DNA of 64,000 nucleotides from Micromonospora solifontis (lineage in GTDB: Bacteria; Actinomycetota; Actinomycetes; Mycobacteriales; Micromonosporaceae), in the NCBI RefSeq assembly GCF_003725545.1, contig NZ_RJLN01000019.1, forward strand, positions 1-64,000, written 5' to 3'. A model generated the notes under the pieces. The model was not told the DNA's origin. It worked only from the letters and a program-made list of their open reading frames with translations, and searched no databases. The number at the start of each line of letters is the position of its first letter. Position 1 is the first letter of the stretch. The position numbers were made by a program, and so were the translations under genes. This document shows positions 51,313-63,036 of the stretch, piece by piece.

Positions 51313-52452
51313 GTGGCCAGGGACTACTACGGCATTCTCGGCGTCAGCCGGGACGCCTCCGACGACGAGATCAAGCGCGCCTACCGCAAGCTGGCGCGGC
51401 AGTTCCACCCGGACGTGAATCCGGACCCGGAGGCACAGGAGAAGTTCAAGGACATCAACGCCGCGTACGAGGTCCTCTCGGACGACCGGAAACGGCAGAT
51501 CGTCGACCTGGGCGGCGACCCGCTCGCCCCGGGCGGCGGCGCCGGCCCGGGGGGTCCGGGGGGCGCCGGGCCGTTCGTCGGCTTCCAGGACATCATGGAC
51601 GCGTTCTTCGGCGGCGCGGCCGGCGGCTCGCGCGGGCCGCGGCCGCGTACCCGGCCGGGCGCCGACGCGATCCTGCGGCTGGAGCTGGACCTCAACGAGA
51701 CCGCGTTCGGCGTCGAGGCGCCGATCACCGTGGACACGGCCGTGCTCTGCACCACCTGTTCCGGCGCCGGCACCGCGGCCGGCACCCACCTCGCCACCTG
51801 TGAGGCGTGCGGTGGCCGGGGCGAGGTGCAGTCGGTGCAGCGGACCTTCCTCGGCCAGGTGGTCTCCGCCCGGCCGTGCACGGTGTGCCAGGGCTACGGC
51901 ACCACCATCCCGCACCCCTGCCCGACCTGCGCCGGCGACGGCCGGGTACGCACCCGCCGCTCGCTCACCGTCAAGATCCCGGCGGGCGTCGAGGACGGCA
52001 TGCGGATCCGGCTGGCCCAGCAGGGCGAGGTGGGCCCGGGCGGCGGCACGGCCGGCGACCTCTACGTGGAGATCCACGAGCGCCCCCACGACGTCTACTC
52101 CCGCAAGGGCGACGACCTGCACTGCCGGGTCACCGTGCCGATGACCGCCGCGGCGCTGGGCACCCGGTTGACCATCAAGACGCTGGACAGCGAGGAGACG
52201 GTCGACGTCAAGGCCGGCACCCAGCCGGGCAGCACCCTGCGGCTGCGCGCCCGGGGCGTACCGCACCTGCGCGGCACCGGCCGGGGCGACCTCTACGTCC
52301 ACCTGGACGTGCGTACCCCGACCAAGCTCGACGCCGACCAGGAGCGGATGCTGCGCGAGTTCGCCAAGACCCGGGGCGAGGAGGTCGCCGAGCTGACCAA
52401 GCAGGGCGGCTTCTTCTCCCGGATGCGCGACGCCTTCAACGGGCACGCCTGA
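51313..52452 (+). CDS. dnaJ: Chaperone DnaJ, HrcA-linked (DnaJ2)
   Basis: A 379-residue type I DnaJ. The J domain has HPD at residues 33-35 ([22 protein letters not shown]), followed by a Gly-rich linker, a zinc-finger region with four CxxCxGxG-type repeats ([32 protein letters not shown]) and the C-terminal peptide-binding domain. It stimulates DnaK ATPase. The GTG start gives [16 protein letters not shown]. It is co-transcribed with hrcA. Confidence 0.97.
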   Translation: MARDYYGILGVSRDASDDEIKRAYRKLARQFHPDVNPDPEAQEKFKDINAAYEVLSDDRKRQIVDLGGDPLAPGGGAGPGGPGGAGPFVGFQDIMDAFFGGAAGGSRGPRPRTRPGADAILRLELDLNETAFGVEAPITVDTAVLCTTCSGAGTAAGTHLATCEACGGRGEVQSVQRTFLGQVVSARPCTVCQGYGTTIPHPCPTCAGDGRVRTRRSLTVKIPAGVEDGMRIRLAQQGEVGPGGGTAGDLYVEIHERPHDVYSRKGDDLHCRVTVPMTAAALGTRLTIKTLDSEETVDVKAGTQPGSTLRLRARGVPHLRGTGRGDLYVHLDVRTPTKLDADQERMLREFAKTRGEEVAELTKQGGFFSRMRDAFNGHA

Positions 52453-52453
52453 G

Positions 52454-53188
52454 GTGTCGGCGCCGCTGTTCCTGGTCGAGGCGCTGCCCACCGGCGATCG
52501 GCTGACGCTGGACGGCCCGGAGGGGCACCACGCGGCCACGGTGCAGCGGCTGCGCGTCGGCGAGGAGCTGCTGCTCGCTGACGGCCGGGGCGGCACCGCC
52601 GCCGCCGTGGTCGACGCCGTCGGCAAGGGCACCCTCGACCTGCGGGTCACCTCCCGGGGGTACGTCGACGCGTCCGTCCCCCGGCTCGTGGTGGTGCAGG
52701 GCGTCGCCAAGGGCGACCGGGGTGAGCTGGCCGTGCAGGCGATGACCGAGGTCGGGGTGGACGAGATCGTCCCCTGGTCGGCGTCCCGCTCCGTTGTGCA
52801 GTGGCGCGGTGACCGGGGCGTACGGGCCCGGGAGAAGTGGGCGGCCACCGCCCGGGAGGCGGCCAAGCAGGCCCGCCGGGCGTGGCTGCCGGTGGTGGCC
52901 GGTACGCCCGACGAGTCCACGACCACCGTCGCGCGCCGGATCGCCGGGGCGGCCGCCGCCTTCGTGCTGCACGAGGAGGCCCAGGAGCGCCTGACCACCG
53001 CCGAGCTGCCGGAGACCGGCGAGATCGTGCTGGTGATCGGCCCCGAGGGCGGCATCGCCGACCGGGAGTTGAGCGCGTTCGCCGAGGCCGGAGCCCGCCC
53101 CGTCCGCCTCGGCCCCTCGGTCCTGCGCACCTCGACGGCCGGCGTGGCCGCCCTCAGCGTCCTCGCCACCCGCCTGTCCCGCTGGTGA
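52454..53188 (+). CDS. rsmE: 16S rRNA (uracil-1498-N3)-methyltransferase
   Basis: A 244-residue RsmE with a PUA-like N-terminal domain and a SPOUT C-terminal domain (KGDRGELAVQAMTEVGVDEIVPW; EIVLVIGPEGGIADRELSAFAEAG; LGPSVLRTSTAGVAALSVL). It methylates U1498 of 16S rRNA. The GTG lies 1 base after the dnaJ stop, so translation is coupled. RsmE after DnaJ is standard actinobacterial order. Confidence 0.97.
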   Translation: MSAPLFLVEALPTGDRLTLDGPEGHHAATVQRLRVGEELLLADGRGGTAAAVVDAVGKGTLDLRVTSRGYVDASVPRLVVVQGVAKGDRGELAVQAMTEVGVDEIVPWSASRSVVQWRGDRGVRAREKWAATAREAAKQARRAWLPVVAGTPDESTTTVARRIAGAAAAFVLHEEAQERLTTAELPETGEIVLVIGPEGGIADRELSAFAEAGARPVRLGPSVLRTSTAGVAALSVLATRLSRW

Positions 53189-53269
53189 CCGGCCCGCGCC
53201 TCGCCCGGCCCTGAGCCCACCGCTCCCGCGCCGGGCAACCTCGCGGCTGGGCAGCAACTGCGCGCGGCC

Positions 53270-53399
53270 GGCCCCGTCCGGTGTGTGCGCCGTCAGCGTC
53301 CTGGTCCCCGCCGTGCCCGGCCTACTCCGGGGCTCGGCCCCGTCCGGTGTGCGCCGCCGGCGTCCTGGTCCCCGCCGCGCCCGGCCTACCCCGGCCCCG
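53270..53399. repeat. Tandem repeat, 2 copies of about 65 bases
   Basis: Copy 1 starts at 53270 and copy 2 at 53336, both with GGCCCCGTCCGGTGTG. They share GCGTCCTGGTCCCCGCCG and GCCCGGCCTAC, with small indels and substitutions, mostly C/T changes. Confidence 0.7.
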
Positions 53400-53461
53400 G
53401 CCCCGCACCGATGCCGTCGCCCCCGCTGGGCCCGCGTTCCGGGAGATGGAAGACCGAAGAG

Positions 53462-53503
53462 CGACATGTCTCGGAGACATAAACATGTCTCCGAGACATG
53501 TCG
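53462..53503. repeat. 19-bp hairpin made of two 15-bp palindromes
   Basis: A perfect 19-bp stem (53462-53480 with 53485-53503) with loop AAAC. Each arm contains a self-palindrome: ATGTCTCGGAGACAT (53466-53480) and ATGTCTCCGAGACAT (53485-53499). It may be a bidirectional terminator, a REP-like element or a paired protein-binding site. Confidence 0.65.
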
Positions 53504-53643
53504 GTCTCAAGGAATGGTGGGGGTGACCGCGCCACGCCGAGCCGGGCCGCGCCGGGGACGAGCCGGGCCGCGCCGCCGGATGGCGCGGTGCCGTGCCGGA
53601 TGGGACGTCGAGCGCCGGTTGGCGGTGCCGCCGGTAGGAAGGG

Positions 53644-54405
53644 TCAGCTGCGCAGGTAGGAGGCGCCGTTGAGGTCGACGATGGTGCCGGAGGCCCACTC
53701 GGCTTCGGGGCTGGCGAGCCAGTGGACGGCGGCGGCGATCTCCTCGGGGCGGGCCACCCGGTTGAACGGGGACTGGGCCCGGATCGCGTCGCCCCGCTCG
53801 CCGCTGAGGTGCGTGGTGGTCATGTCTGTCTCGACGAAGCCGGGCGCGACGGTCGCCACCGCGATGCCGTAGGGCGCCAGGGCGAGCGCAAGGGACTGCC
53901 CGAGCGCGTTCAGCCCTGCCTTGCTCGCCCCGTACGCGGGCTGCTCCGGCTCCCCCCGGAAGGCGCCCCGGGACGACACGTTGACGATCCGCCCGCCGCG
54001 TCCACGCATGTGCTGGGCGGCGCACCAGGTGACGTTGGCGGCCCCGGTCAGGTTGGTCTCCAGCACCAGCCGCCACTGCTCGCGCCACTGCTCGTAGGTG
54101 TTGCCGAAGACCGGGTGCGGGAGGTCCCGGGGTCCGTACACCCCGGCGTTGTTGACCAGGACGTCCAGGCCGCCGAGCCGGTCGGCGGCCTCGTCGACCA
54201 TGGCGCGGACCCCCTCCGGATCGGCGAGGTCGGCGCGGACCACCACGTGCCCCTCGCCGGGCAGTTCCGCCCGCAGCGCCTCGGCCAGCCCAGCCGAGTC
54301 CCGGTGGTGGATCGCCACCCGGTCCCCGCCCGCCGCGAACGCCCGCGCCACCGCGCGCCCGATGCCGCGCGAGGCCCCCGTCACCAGTACCGCCCGAGAA
54401 GTCAC
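53644..54405 (-). CDS. SDR family oxidoreductase
   Basis: A 253-residue classical SDR: cofactor motif TGASRGIG, NNAGVYG, catalytic Ser in NVSSRGAF and Tyr-x-x-x-Lys as YGASK, then GFVETDMTT and ASGTIVDLNGASYLRS. The ends resemble 3-oxoacyl-ACP reductases (FabG-like) of secondary pathways. GTG 54405 is preferred: a -10-like CATGAT lies 7 bases upstream, while upstream in-frame starts lack support. The substrate is unknown. Confidence 0.9.
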   Translation of the reverse strand: MTSRAVLVTGASRGIGRAVARAFAAGGDRVAIHHRDSAGLAEALRAELPGEGHVVVRADLADPEGVRAMVDEAADRLGGLDVLVNNAGVYGPRDLPHPVFGNTYEQWREQWRLVLETNLTGAANVTWCAAQHMRGRGGRIVNVSSRGAFRGEPEQPAYGASKAGLNALGQSLALALAPYGIAVATVAPGFVETDMTTTHLSGERGDAIRAQSPFNRVARPEEIAAAVHWLASPEAEWASGTIVDLNGASYLRS

Positions 54406-54412
54406 GCGGCAC

Positions 54413-54418
54413 ATCATG
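54413..54418 (-). promoter_or_regulatory. Leaderless -10 of SDR gene
   Basis: Minus-strand CATGAT is followed by 7 bases and then GTG 54405. It is divergent from the HIT promoter just upstream. Confidence 0.4.
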
Positions 54419-54439
54419 CCGGACGGCGACCGGGGCACT

Positions 54440-54445
54440 TACCAT
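54440..54445 (+). promoter_or_regulatory. Leaderless -10 of HIT gene
   Basis: TACCAT is followed by 6 bases and then the ATG at 54452. There is no RBS. Confidence 0.55.
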
Positions 54446-54451
54446 GCCCCG

Positions 54452-54802
54452 ATGGGAACCGACTGCCTGTTCTGCCGGATCGTCGCGGGCGAGATCCCGG
54501 CGACCATCGTGCGCGAGACCGCCACCACCCTCGCCTTCCGGGACATCGACCCCAAGGCGCCCGTCCACGTCCTGGTGATCCCCAAGGAGCACTACGCGGA
54601 CGTCGCCACCCTCGCCGAGGCCGACCCGGGGCTGGCCGGCGAGGTGCTGGCCACGGCCGCCGTGGTGGCCGAGGAGGAGGGCCTGACCGGCGACGGATTC
54701 CGGCTGATGTTCAACACCGGACCGCACGCCGGCCAGGAGGTCTTCCACGCGCACGCGCATCTGCTCGGCGGCGCTCCGCTCGGTCCGATGCTGTGCCGCT
54801 GA
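54452..54802 (+). CDS. HIT family nucleotide-binding protein
   Basis: A 116-residue histidine-triad protein. CLFCRIVAGEIPA has two Cys that, with a later His, can bind zinc. KAPVHVLVIPKEHYADV follows, and the catalytic His triad HxHxH lies at His99, His101 and His103 (EVFHAHAHLLGG). It is a nucleoside phosphoramidase or dinucleotide hydrolase of the HINT branch. The leaderless start at 54452 excludes upstream frames. It stands in the usual place before phoH. Confidence 0.96.
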   Translation: MGTDCLFCRIVAGEIPATIVRETATTLAFRDIDPKAPVHVLVIPKEHYADVATLAEADPGLAGEVLATAAVVAEEEGLTGDGFRLMFNTGPHAGQEVFHAHAHLLGGAPLGPMLCR

Positions 54803-54811
54803 CGCCGTCCC

Positions 54812-54817
54812 TAGACT
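54812..54817 (+). promoter_or_regulatory. Leaderless -10 of serine hydrolase gene
   Basis: TAGACT is followed by 6 bases and then the ATG at 54824. There is no RBS. Confidence 0.55.
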
Positions 54818-54823
54818 GCCCTC

Positions 54824-56200
54824 ATGATCACGGTGCATGACCGGCTCGGCCGGATGGTGCGGCAGGCCCAGGCCGAGGGCCGGATCCCGGCGGTCTCGGT
54901 GGCCCTGCACCGGGCCGACCGGCCGCTCTGGACCTGCGCGGTCGGCGGGACCGGCAACGACACCCCGCTCGACGTCGAGACGGTGTTCCGGATCGGCTCG
55001 GTCACCAAGACCTTCACCTCCGTGCTGGTCATGCAGTGCCGGGACGACGGGCTGCTCGACCTGGACGACCCGATCGGCCGGCACCTCGACCTGCCGGCGC
55101 ACGGCGAGCTGACCGTACGCCGGCTGCTGTCGCACACCGCGGGCCTGCAGCGCGAACCGCACGGCGACGTCTGGGACACCCTGCGCGCGCCCGACGTGAC
55201 GGGGCTGCTCGCCGACCTGGCCCGGGTGGAGCGGGTGCTGCCGACCGGCCGGCGCTTCCACTACTCCAACCTCGGGCTGGCGCTCCTCGGCGAGCTGGCC
55301 GCCCGGCTGCGCGGCGGTACCTGGGCCGAGGTGCTGGCCGACCGGGTGCTCGCCCCCCTCGGGCTGACTGCCACCGGCCCGACGCCGGGCGAGCGGGCCG
55401 CGACCGGGTTCCTGGTCGACGCGTACTCCGACGAGGCGCGTCCGGAGCCGCCGGCCGACTTCGGCGCGGTGGCCCCGGCCGCGCAGCTCTGGAGCACCGC
55501 GACGGACATGGCCCGCTGGGCGGCCTTCCTGGCCGACCCGGCCGCGCTCGACCCGGCCGGCGCGGTGCTCGCCCCGGGCACCCTGGACGAGATGCGCTGG
55601 CCGCTCACCACCACCGACGAGACGCTCTGGGCGGCCGGCTTCGGGCTCGGGCTGATCCTGGTGCCGCAGCCGGGACGGGTGGTGCACGTGGGGCACGACG
55701 GGGCGATGCCCGGCTTCCTGGCCGCCGTCTACGGCCGCCGGGGCGGGGACGGCACGGCCGGCGCGATGGGTTGCGCGGTGCTCGGCTCCTCCGGCACCGG
55801 CACGGAGGTGTTCGAGCTCACGCACCGGCTGCTCGCCGCCGCCGCCGAGCACGACCCGGCCGAGATCGAGCCGTGGCGTCCCGGACCGCCCGCCCCCGAG
55901 CACCTGCGCGGCGTGCTGGGCCGCTGGTGGGGCGAGGGCTTCGAGTACGTCTTCTCCTGGCACGACGGGGCGCTGCGGGCCCGGGGCGCCGACGACCCGG
56001 CCGGCAAGCCGCCGGCGGTGTTCGCGCCGCTGCCGGACCGCCCGGACGTGTTCCGCACGGTGTCCGGCCGGGAGGCGGGCGAGCTGCTCCGGCTGACCCG
56101 GGACGAGCGCGGCGCGGTGGTCCGGATGCACTGGGCCACCTACCGGTTCAGCCGGCACCAGGAGACCTTCGACCGGTACGACTTCCGGACCGGCAGTTGA
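54824..56200 (+). CDS. Serine hydrolase, class C beta-lactamase fold
   Basis: A 458-residue penicillin-binding-protein-like serine hydrolase. The SxxK motif with catalytic Ser is in FRIGSVTKTFT, the Tyr motif in FHYSNLGLALL and the third motif as HVGHDG (near residue 288). There is no signal peptide, so it is probably cytoplasmic. The C-terminal ~100 residues (from EIEPWRPG) form a DUF3471-like beta domain. It may act as an esterase, peptidase or beta-lactamase-like enzyme; the substrate is unknown. Confidence 0.92.
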   Translation: MITVHDRLGRMVRQAQAEGRIPAVSVALHRADRPLWTCAVGGTGNDTPLDVETVFRIGSVTKTFTSVLVMQCRDDGLLDLDDPIGRHLDLPAHGELTVRRLLSHTAGLQREPHGDVWDTLRAPDVTGLLADLARVERVLPTGRRFHYSNLGLALLGELAARLRGGTWAEVLADRVLAPLGLTATGPTPGERAATGFLVDAYSDEARPEPPADFGAVAPAAQLWSTATDMARWAAFLADPAALDPAGAVLAPGTLDEMRWPLTTTDETLWAAGFGLGLILVPQPGRVVHVGHDGAMPGFLAAVYGRRGGDGTAGAMGCAVLGSSGTGTEVFELTHRLLAAAAEHDPAEIEPWRPGPPAPEHLRGVLGRWWGEGFEYVFSWHDGALRARGADDPAGKPPAVFAPLPDRPDVFRTVSGREAGELLRLTRDERGAVVRMHWATYRFSRHQETFDRYDFRTGS

Positions 56201-56330
56201 TCTCCTACCGGCGGAAATGGGCGAGTTGCGGGCGGTGTTGGAACGATACGATGGATGTCACGACCGCCGCGCCAGCAGGGCCCGGCGCCGAGATCGAGAG
56301 CAGGTGGCGTAGGGCCCGACGGCCCGATCT

Positions 56331-58460
<2,130 letters not shown>

Positions 58461-58477
58461 CCACCAGAGGAAGACAG

Positions 58478-58951
58478 TTGTCCATCGAGATCGCCAACGA
58501 GTCGGGTGTCGAGGTCGACACCGACGCCGTGCTCGCCGTCGCCCGGCACGCTCTCGACGAGATGGGGGTCAACCCCCTCGCCGAGCTCTCCGTCCTGCTG
58601 GTCGACATCGACTACATGTCGGAGCTGAACCACCGCTGGATGGGTGGCGACGGCCCGACCGACGTGCTCGCCTTCCCCATGGACGAGGGCAGCGTCGACC
58701 ACGGCCCGGGGGAGAGCGGCCCGGCCGGCGGTGAGCCGGCCCTGCTCGGCGACATCGTGCTCTGCCCGGAGGTGGCGGCCAAGCAGGCGGCCACCGCCGG
58801 GCACTCGGCCGCCGACGAGCTGCACCTGCTCACCGTGCACGGCGTGCTGCACCTGCTCGGCTACGACCACGCCGAGCCCGAGGAGGAGCGGGAGATGTTC
58901 GGTCTCCAGGCCCGGCTGCTGGCCAGCTGGCGGTCGACCCGGACGAAGTGA
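58478..58951 (+). CDS. ybeY: Endoribonuclease YbeY
   Basis: A 157-residue YbeY metalloendoribonuclease for rRNA maturation and quality control. The zinc site [11 protein letters not shown] is present as [11 protein letters not shown], preceded by [11 protein letters not shown]. The start is TTG at 58478, with AGAGGAAG about 4 bases upstream; it directly follows phoH, as in most bacteria. Its stop overlaps the next gene (GTGA). Confidence 0.96.
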   Translation: MSIEIANESGVEVDTDAVLAVARHALDEMGVNPLAELSVLLVDIDYMSELNHRWMGGDGPTDVLAFPMDEGSVDHGPGESGPAGGEPALLGDIVLCPEVAAKQAATAGHSAADELHLLTVHGVLHLLGYDHAEPEEEREMFGLQARLLASWRSTRTK

Positions 58952-60324
58952 TGGCCACCCTGGCGGCCGGCGGCGCCCCCGCCGGCCTGCCCGATCTCCA
59001 GCTCATCGTCTTCGCGGCGGGGCTGGTGGTGCTGGCCGGGCTGATCGCGATGACCGAGGCGGCGCTGGCCGCCGTCTCCCCGGCCCGTGCCGCCGAGCTG
59101 GCCCGGGACGGTGCGCGTGGCGCGCGTACCCTCCAGGCGGTCGCCGGTGACGTGGTGCGCCACCTCAACCTGCTGCTCCTGCTCCGGCTGCTGGCCGAGC
59201 TGACCGCCACCACGCTGGTGGCGCTGGTGGCGGTGGACAGCTTCGGCGCCGGCTGGCGGGCCGCCCTGGTCACCGCGGGGGCGATGACCGTGGTCAGCTT
59301 CGTGGTGGTCGGCGTCGCACCGCGCACCATCGGCCGGCAGCACGCGTACGCGGTGGGCCGCGCGGTCGCCCCGCTGGTGCGCTGGCTGGGGCGGGCGCTC
59401 AATCCGCTCGCCTCGCTGCTGATCCTGATCGGCAACGCGGTCACCCCGGGCAAGGGCTTCCGCGAGGGCCCGTTCGCCAGCCAGGTGGAGCTGCGCGAGC
59501 TGGTCGACCTGGCCGAGCAGCGCGGGGTGGTGGAGCACGGCGAACGGCAGATGATCCATTCGGTCTTCGCGCTCGGCGACACCATCGCCCGTGAGGTGAT
59601 GGTGCCGCGTACCGAGATGGTGTGGATAGAGGAACGCAAGAGCCTCGCTCAGGCGCTGGTGCTCTTCCTGCGCTCCGGCTTCTCCCGCATTCCGGTGATC
59701 GGTGACAGCGTGGACGACGTGCTCGGGGTGCTCTACCTCAAGGACCTGATCCGGCGTACGCAGGGCGGCGATCCGCGCACCGCGCAGCTGCCGGTGTCCG
59801 AGCTGATGCGGCCGGCGACCTTCGTGCCGGAGTCCAAGCCGGTCGACGACCTGCTCTCCGAGATGCAGGCCGCCCGCAACCACCTGGTCATCGTCGTCGA
59901 CGAGTACGGCGGCACCGGCGGTCTGGTCACCATCGAGGACATCCTGGAGGAGATCGTCGGCGAGATCACCGACGAGTACGATGTCGAACGCCCGCCGGTC
60001 GAGCACCTGGCGGACGGGTCGGTCCGGGTGGCCGCCCGACTGCCGGTGGAGAATCTGGGCGAGCTGTTCGACACCGAGCTGCCCACCGACGAGGTGGAGA
60101 CGGTCGGCGGCCTGCTGGCCCAGTCGCTCGGCCGGGTGCCGATCCCCGGCGCCGAGGCCGAGGTGGCCGGGCTCCGGCTGATCGCCGAGGGCACCACCGG
60201 CCGGCGCAACCGGATCGACACCGTGCTGGTGAGCCGGGCCGCGCCGACCCCCGACGGGGAGCACTCCGCCGGGTCCCGTGACAACCACACCAGAACCGAG
60301 GAGAGGCAGCCCGCCGATGCCTGA
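58948..60324 (+). CDS. CNNM/CorC-type hemolysin family membrane protein
   Basis: A 458-residue protein: a DUF21/CNNM transmembrane domain (about 20-170), a tandem CBS pair (about 205-330; [44 protein letters not shown]) and the C-terminal CorC/HlyC domain. It is thought to take part in magnesium or cobalt transport. GTG 58948 overlaps the ybeY stop and is immediately followed by ATG 58951, another possible start. It ends 8 bases inside the next gene. Confidence 0.94.
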   Translation: MMATLAAGGAPAGLPDLQLIVFAAGLVVLAGLIAMTEAALAAVSPARAAELARDGARGARTLQAVAGDVVRHLNLLLLLRLLAELTATTLVALVAVDSFGAGWRAALVTAGAMTVVSFVVVGVAPRTIGRQHAYAVGRAVAPLVRWLGRALNPLASLLILIGNAVTPGKGFREGPFASQVELRELVDLAEQRGVVEHGERQMIHSVFALGDTIAREVMVPRTEMVWIEERKSLAQALVLFLRSGFSRIPVIGDSVDDVLGVLYLKDLIRRTQGGDPRTAQLPVSELMRPATFVPESKPVDDLLSEMQAARNHLVIVVDEYGGTGGLVTIEDILEEIVGEITDEYDVERPPVEHLADGSVRVAARLPVENLGELFDTELPTDEVETVGGLLAQSLGRVPIPGAEAEVAGLRLIAEGTTGRRNRIDTVLVSRAAPTPDGEHSAGSRDNHTRTEERQPADA

Positions 60325-60703
60325 GTCTTCCGCCGTGCCGGCCGCCCGGCCCACCCCTGCCGACCCGGCCGAGCTGAGCGCCGAGGACGCCAAGCTGGTC
60401 GTGCTGGCCCGCGGCGCGCGGGGCCGGGTCGGCGCCGTGGAGGGCGCGGCGGTCCGCGACCAGGACGGCCGGACGTACGCGGCGGCCAGCGTGGCGCTGC
60501 CCTCGCTGACCCTGACCGCGTTGCAGCTCGCGGTCGCCTCGGCGGTGGCCGCCGGGGCCAGCCGGCTGGAGGCGGCGGTGGTGGTGACCGAGGCCTCGAC
60601 GCTGGACGGCGCGGGGCACGCCGCCGTCCGGGATCTCGCCGCCGACGCGCCGATCCACGTGGCCGCGCCGGACGGCACCGTCCTCGGCACGGTGGTCGAG
60701 TGA
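60317..60703 (+). CDS. Cytidine deaminase-like protein without zinc ligands
   Basis: A 128-residue protein in the position where actinobacteria have a cytidine deaminase-like gene before era. The fold signature ([47 protein letters not shown]) is recognisable, but the protein has no Cys at all and lacks the HAE and PCxxC zinc motifs. It cannot be a normal zinc deaminase. Its start overlaps the CNNM stop, and its own stop overlaps era. It may be a binding or regulatory relative. Confidence 0.82.
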   Translation: MPESSAVPAARPTPADPAELSAEDAKLVVLARGARGRVGAVEGAAVRDQDGRTYAAASVALPSLTLTALQLAVASAVAAGASRLEAAVVVTEASTLDGAGHAAVRDLAADAPIHVAAPDGTVLGTVVE

Positions 60704-61608
60704 CCGGGGTCCACGACCCGGACCAGGCGCGTCCGTACCGTGCGGGTTTCGCCTGTTTCGTCGGGCGGCCGAACGCCGGCAAGTCGACGCTGACCAACGC
60801 CATCGTGGGCACCAAGATCGCGATCACCTCGAACAAGCCGCAGACCACCCGGCACGTCATCCGCGCGGTGCTGCACCGGCCGGACTCGCAGCTCGTCCTG
60901 GTCGACACCCCGGGGCTGCACCGGCCGCGCACGCTGCTCGGCGAGCGCCTCAACGACCTGGTCCGGGAGACCTGGAGCGAGGTCGACGTCATCGGTCTCT
61001 GCATCCCGGCGAACGAGCCGATCGGCCGGGGCGACCGGTTCATCACCGGCGAGCTGGCCAGCCTGAAGGCGACCGTGCTGGCCGTGGTCACCAAGACCGA
61101 CCTGGTGGACCGGAAGCGGCTGGCCGAGCAGTTGCTCGCGGTGAGCGAGCTGGGCGAGTTCGCCGACGTGGTGCCGGTGAGCGCGGTCTCCGGGCACCAG
61201 GTGGACACCCTGGTCGACGTGATGACCGGATACCTGCCGGAGTCCCCGCAGCTCTATCCGGACGACATGCTCACCGACGACCCCGAGCAGGTGCTGGTCG
61301 CGGAGCTGATCCGGGAGGCGGCGCTGGAGGGGGTGCGGGACGAACTGCCGCACTCCATCGCCGTGGTGGTGGAGGAGATGATCCCGGAGGGCAACCTCAC
61401 CAAGATCTATGCCGACGTGTACGTGGAGCGGCCCAGCCAGAAGGCGATCGTGATCGGTCACCGGGGGAGCCGGCTCAAGGCGGTGGGCACCACCGCGCGC
61501 CGGCAGATCGAGGAGTTGCTCGGCACCCGGATCTATCTCGACCTGCACGTCCGGGTCGCCAAGGACTGGCAGCGCGACCCGAAGCAGCTGCGCAAGCTCG
61601 GCTTCTGA
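60700..61608 (+). CDS. era: GTPase Era
   Basis: A 302-residue Era: P-loop [10 protein letters not shown] (near residue 22), [12 protein letters not shown] motif (VVTKTDLVD) and the C-terminal KH domain ([34 protein letters not shown]), which binds 16S rRNA near its 3' end. It functions in 30S maturation. The GTG overlaps the preceding stop. It is the last gene of the phoH-ybeY-CNNM-deaminase-like-era operon. Confidence 0.98.
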   Translation: MTGVHDPDQARPYRAGFACFVGRPNAGKSTLTNAIVGTKIAITSNKPQTTRHVIRAVLHRPDSQLVLVDTPGLHRPRTLLGERLNDLVRETWSEVDVIGLCIPANEPIGRGDRFITGELASLKATVLAVVTKTDLVDRKRLAEQLLAVSELGEFADVVPVSAVSGHQVDTLVDVMTGYLPESPQLYPDDMLTDDPEQVLVAELIREAALEGVRDELPHSIAVVVEEMIPEGNLTKIYADVYVERPSQKAIVIGHRGSRLKAVGTTARRQIEELLGTRIYLDLHVRVAKDWQRDPKQLRKLGF

Positions 61609-61621
61609 GGCGCCACACCCG

Positions 61622-61652
61622 ATCGCCGGCCCGGCACGTCCGGGCCGGCGAT
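61622..61652 (+). terminator. Terminator after era
   Basis: A perfect 13-bp stem (61622-61634 with 61640-61652), loop CACGT, then GCCGTTT. Confidence 0.8.
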
Positions 61653-61794
61653 GCCGTTTCCGGAGCCTCCATCGGGGTGGCTCGGATCAGTCGACTTTGT
61701 GGGAAGTCTCACTTTTGACCCGGGGTCGTTGGTCGTTTCCGCGGCTCGGACCGGAGGGTAGGGAAACCTCGCCCCCGCCCCCGGACCCAGATGC

Positions 61795-62937
61795 ATGCTG
61801 ATGCGAAACCGATACCTGGACCTGCTCCGCTCCCTGGCCATCGTCCGAGTCGTCGTCTACCACGTCACCGGTCACGCCGCGCTCACCCTGGCGTTCCCCG
61901 CGATGTCGGTGATGTTCGCGCTCGCCGGCTCGCTGATGGCCGCGTCGCTGGACCGGACGGGGGTGCCCGCGGTGGCGCGCCGGCTGCGCCGCCTGCTGCC
62001 GTCGCTCTGGGTGCTGGCCGCGGTCTTCGTGCCGGCCATGCTGCTCACCGGCCTGCCCCTGACCCCGAAGGTGCTGCTCTGGCTCTTTCCGGTGAGCGAC
62101 CCGCCGGCCAACTACTGGGGCGGGCTGGCCCTGAGCCCCATCTGGTACCTGCGCGACTACCTCTGGTTCGTGCTGGCCTCGCCGCTGGTCCTGGGGCTGT
62201 TCCGCCGCGCGCCGCTGCCCACCCTGCTCGCCCCGTACGCGCTGCTCGCCGCGATCGAGTTCGGCATCTTCCCGGACGCCCCGACGGTGCTGCGCGAGTT
62301 CGGCCTGTACTTCGGCGCCTGGCTGCTCGGCTTCGCCCACCACGACGGGCTGCTCCGCCGGCTGTCCGACCGGGTCCTCGTCCCCACCGCGCTCGTCCTC
62401 GGCGCCGCCGGACTGATGTGGATCTTCACCCACCTCGGCCCGCGCGGCTACGACCTGAACGACATCCACCTCGGCAACGCGCTCTGGTCGGCGGCGTTCA
62501 TCCTGATCGCGATCGGCCGGGCCCCCGCCGAGGCGCCCTGGGTGGATCGCCACCCGCTGGTGAGCCGGGCGGTCACCGTGCTGAACCGGCGCGCGCTGAC
62601 CGTCTACCTGTGGCACATGCCGTTCGTGGTGGCGCTCACCCCGCTGGTCGGCCTGGTCGGCTGGACGCCGCGTGACCCGCTCGGCCTCGCCGTCCGGGTG
62701 GTGCTGGTGTTCGCGCTGGTCGGGGTGGTCGCCCTGCTGGTGGGCGGGGTGGAGGACCTGGCGGCCCGGCGTACCCCGGAACTGGTCCCCGGCCGCTCCC
62801 GGCAGACCCTCGCCGACCGCGCCGCGACCGCCCCGACCAGCCCCGCCCCCGCGTCGACCGACCTGGTCCCGGCCGCCGCCCCGCGGGTTCCGGCGCCCCG
62901 CCGCCCCGCCGCCGACCGCAGCAGCCGAGGCGCCTGA
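61795..62937 (+). CDS. Acyltransferase 3 family membrane protein
   Basis: A 380-residue integral membrane O-acyltransferase (OafA/WecH-like). It has RNRYLDLLRSLAIVRVVVYHVTGHAAL at the start with the family His in the first helix region and about ten hydrophobic helices up to residue 325; the last 55 residues are a Pro/Ala-rich disordered tail. It could acylate a cell-surface polymer or lipid; the substrate is unknown. Upstream (61653-61794) lies unrelated sequence with no clear RBS, so the exact start (ATG 61795 or 61801) is uncertain. It is convergent with the DUF4097 lipoprotein gene. Confidence 0.88.
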   Translation: MLMRNRYLDLLRSLAIVRVVVYHVTGHAALTLAFPAMSVMFALAGSLMAASLDRTGVPAVARRLRRLLPSLWVLAAVFVPAMLLTGLPLTPKVLLWLFPVSDPPANYWGGLALSPIWYLRDYLWFVLASPLVLGLFRRAPLPTLLAPYALLAAIEFGIFPDAPTVLREFGLYFGAWLLGFAHHDGLLRRLSDRVLVPTALVLGAAGLMWIFTHLGPRGYDLNDIHLGNALWSAAFILIAIGRAPAEAPWVDRHPLVSRAVTVLNRRALTVYLWHMPFVVALTPLVGLVGWTPRDPLGLAVRVVLVFALVGVVALLVGGVEDLAARRTPELVPGRSRQTLADRAATAPTSPAPASTDLVPAAAPRVPAPRRPAADRSSRGA

Positions 62938-62987
62938 TTCACGGAAAGAGGGGCCATCGCGCGGCCCATAACCACTCTTTCCGTGAA
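62938..62987. terminator. Bidirectional hairpin after acyltransferase gene
   Basis: A perfect 13-bp outer stem TTCACGGAAAGAG (62938-62950) with 62975-62987, enclosing GGGCC...GGCCC. Two direct copies of CGCGCAGGGGAGGGCGG follow. Confidence 0.7.
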
Positions 62988-63036
62988 ACTGCGCGCAGGG
63001 GAGGGCGGCGCGCGCAGGGGAGGGCGGCGCGCGGGG

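Larger units (their letters stand above)
53189..53643. other. 455-base intergenic region with repeats
   Basis: Between the convergent rsmE and SDR genes I see no credible gene. The region holds a two-copy tandem repeat of about 65 bases (53270-53399), a 19-bp hairpin built of two palindromes (53462-53503) and otherwise C/G-rich sequence without a clear signal. Confidence 0.6.
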
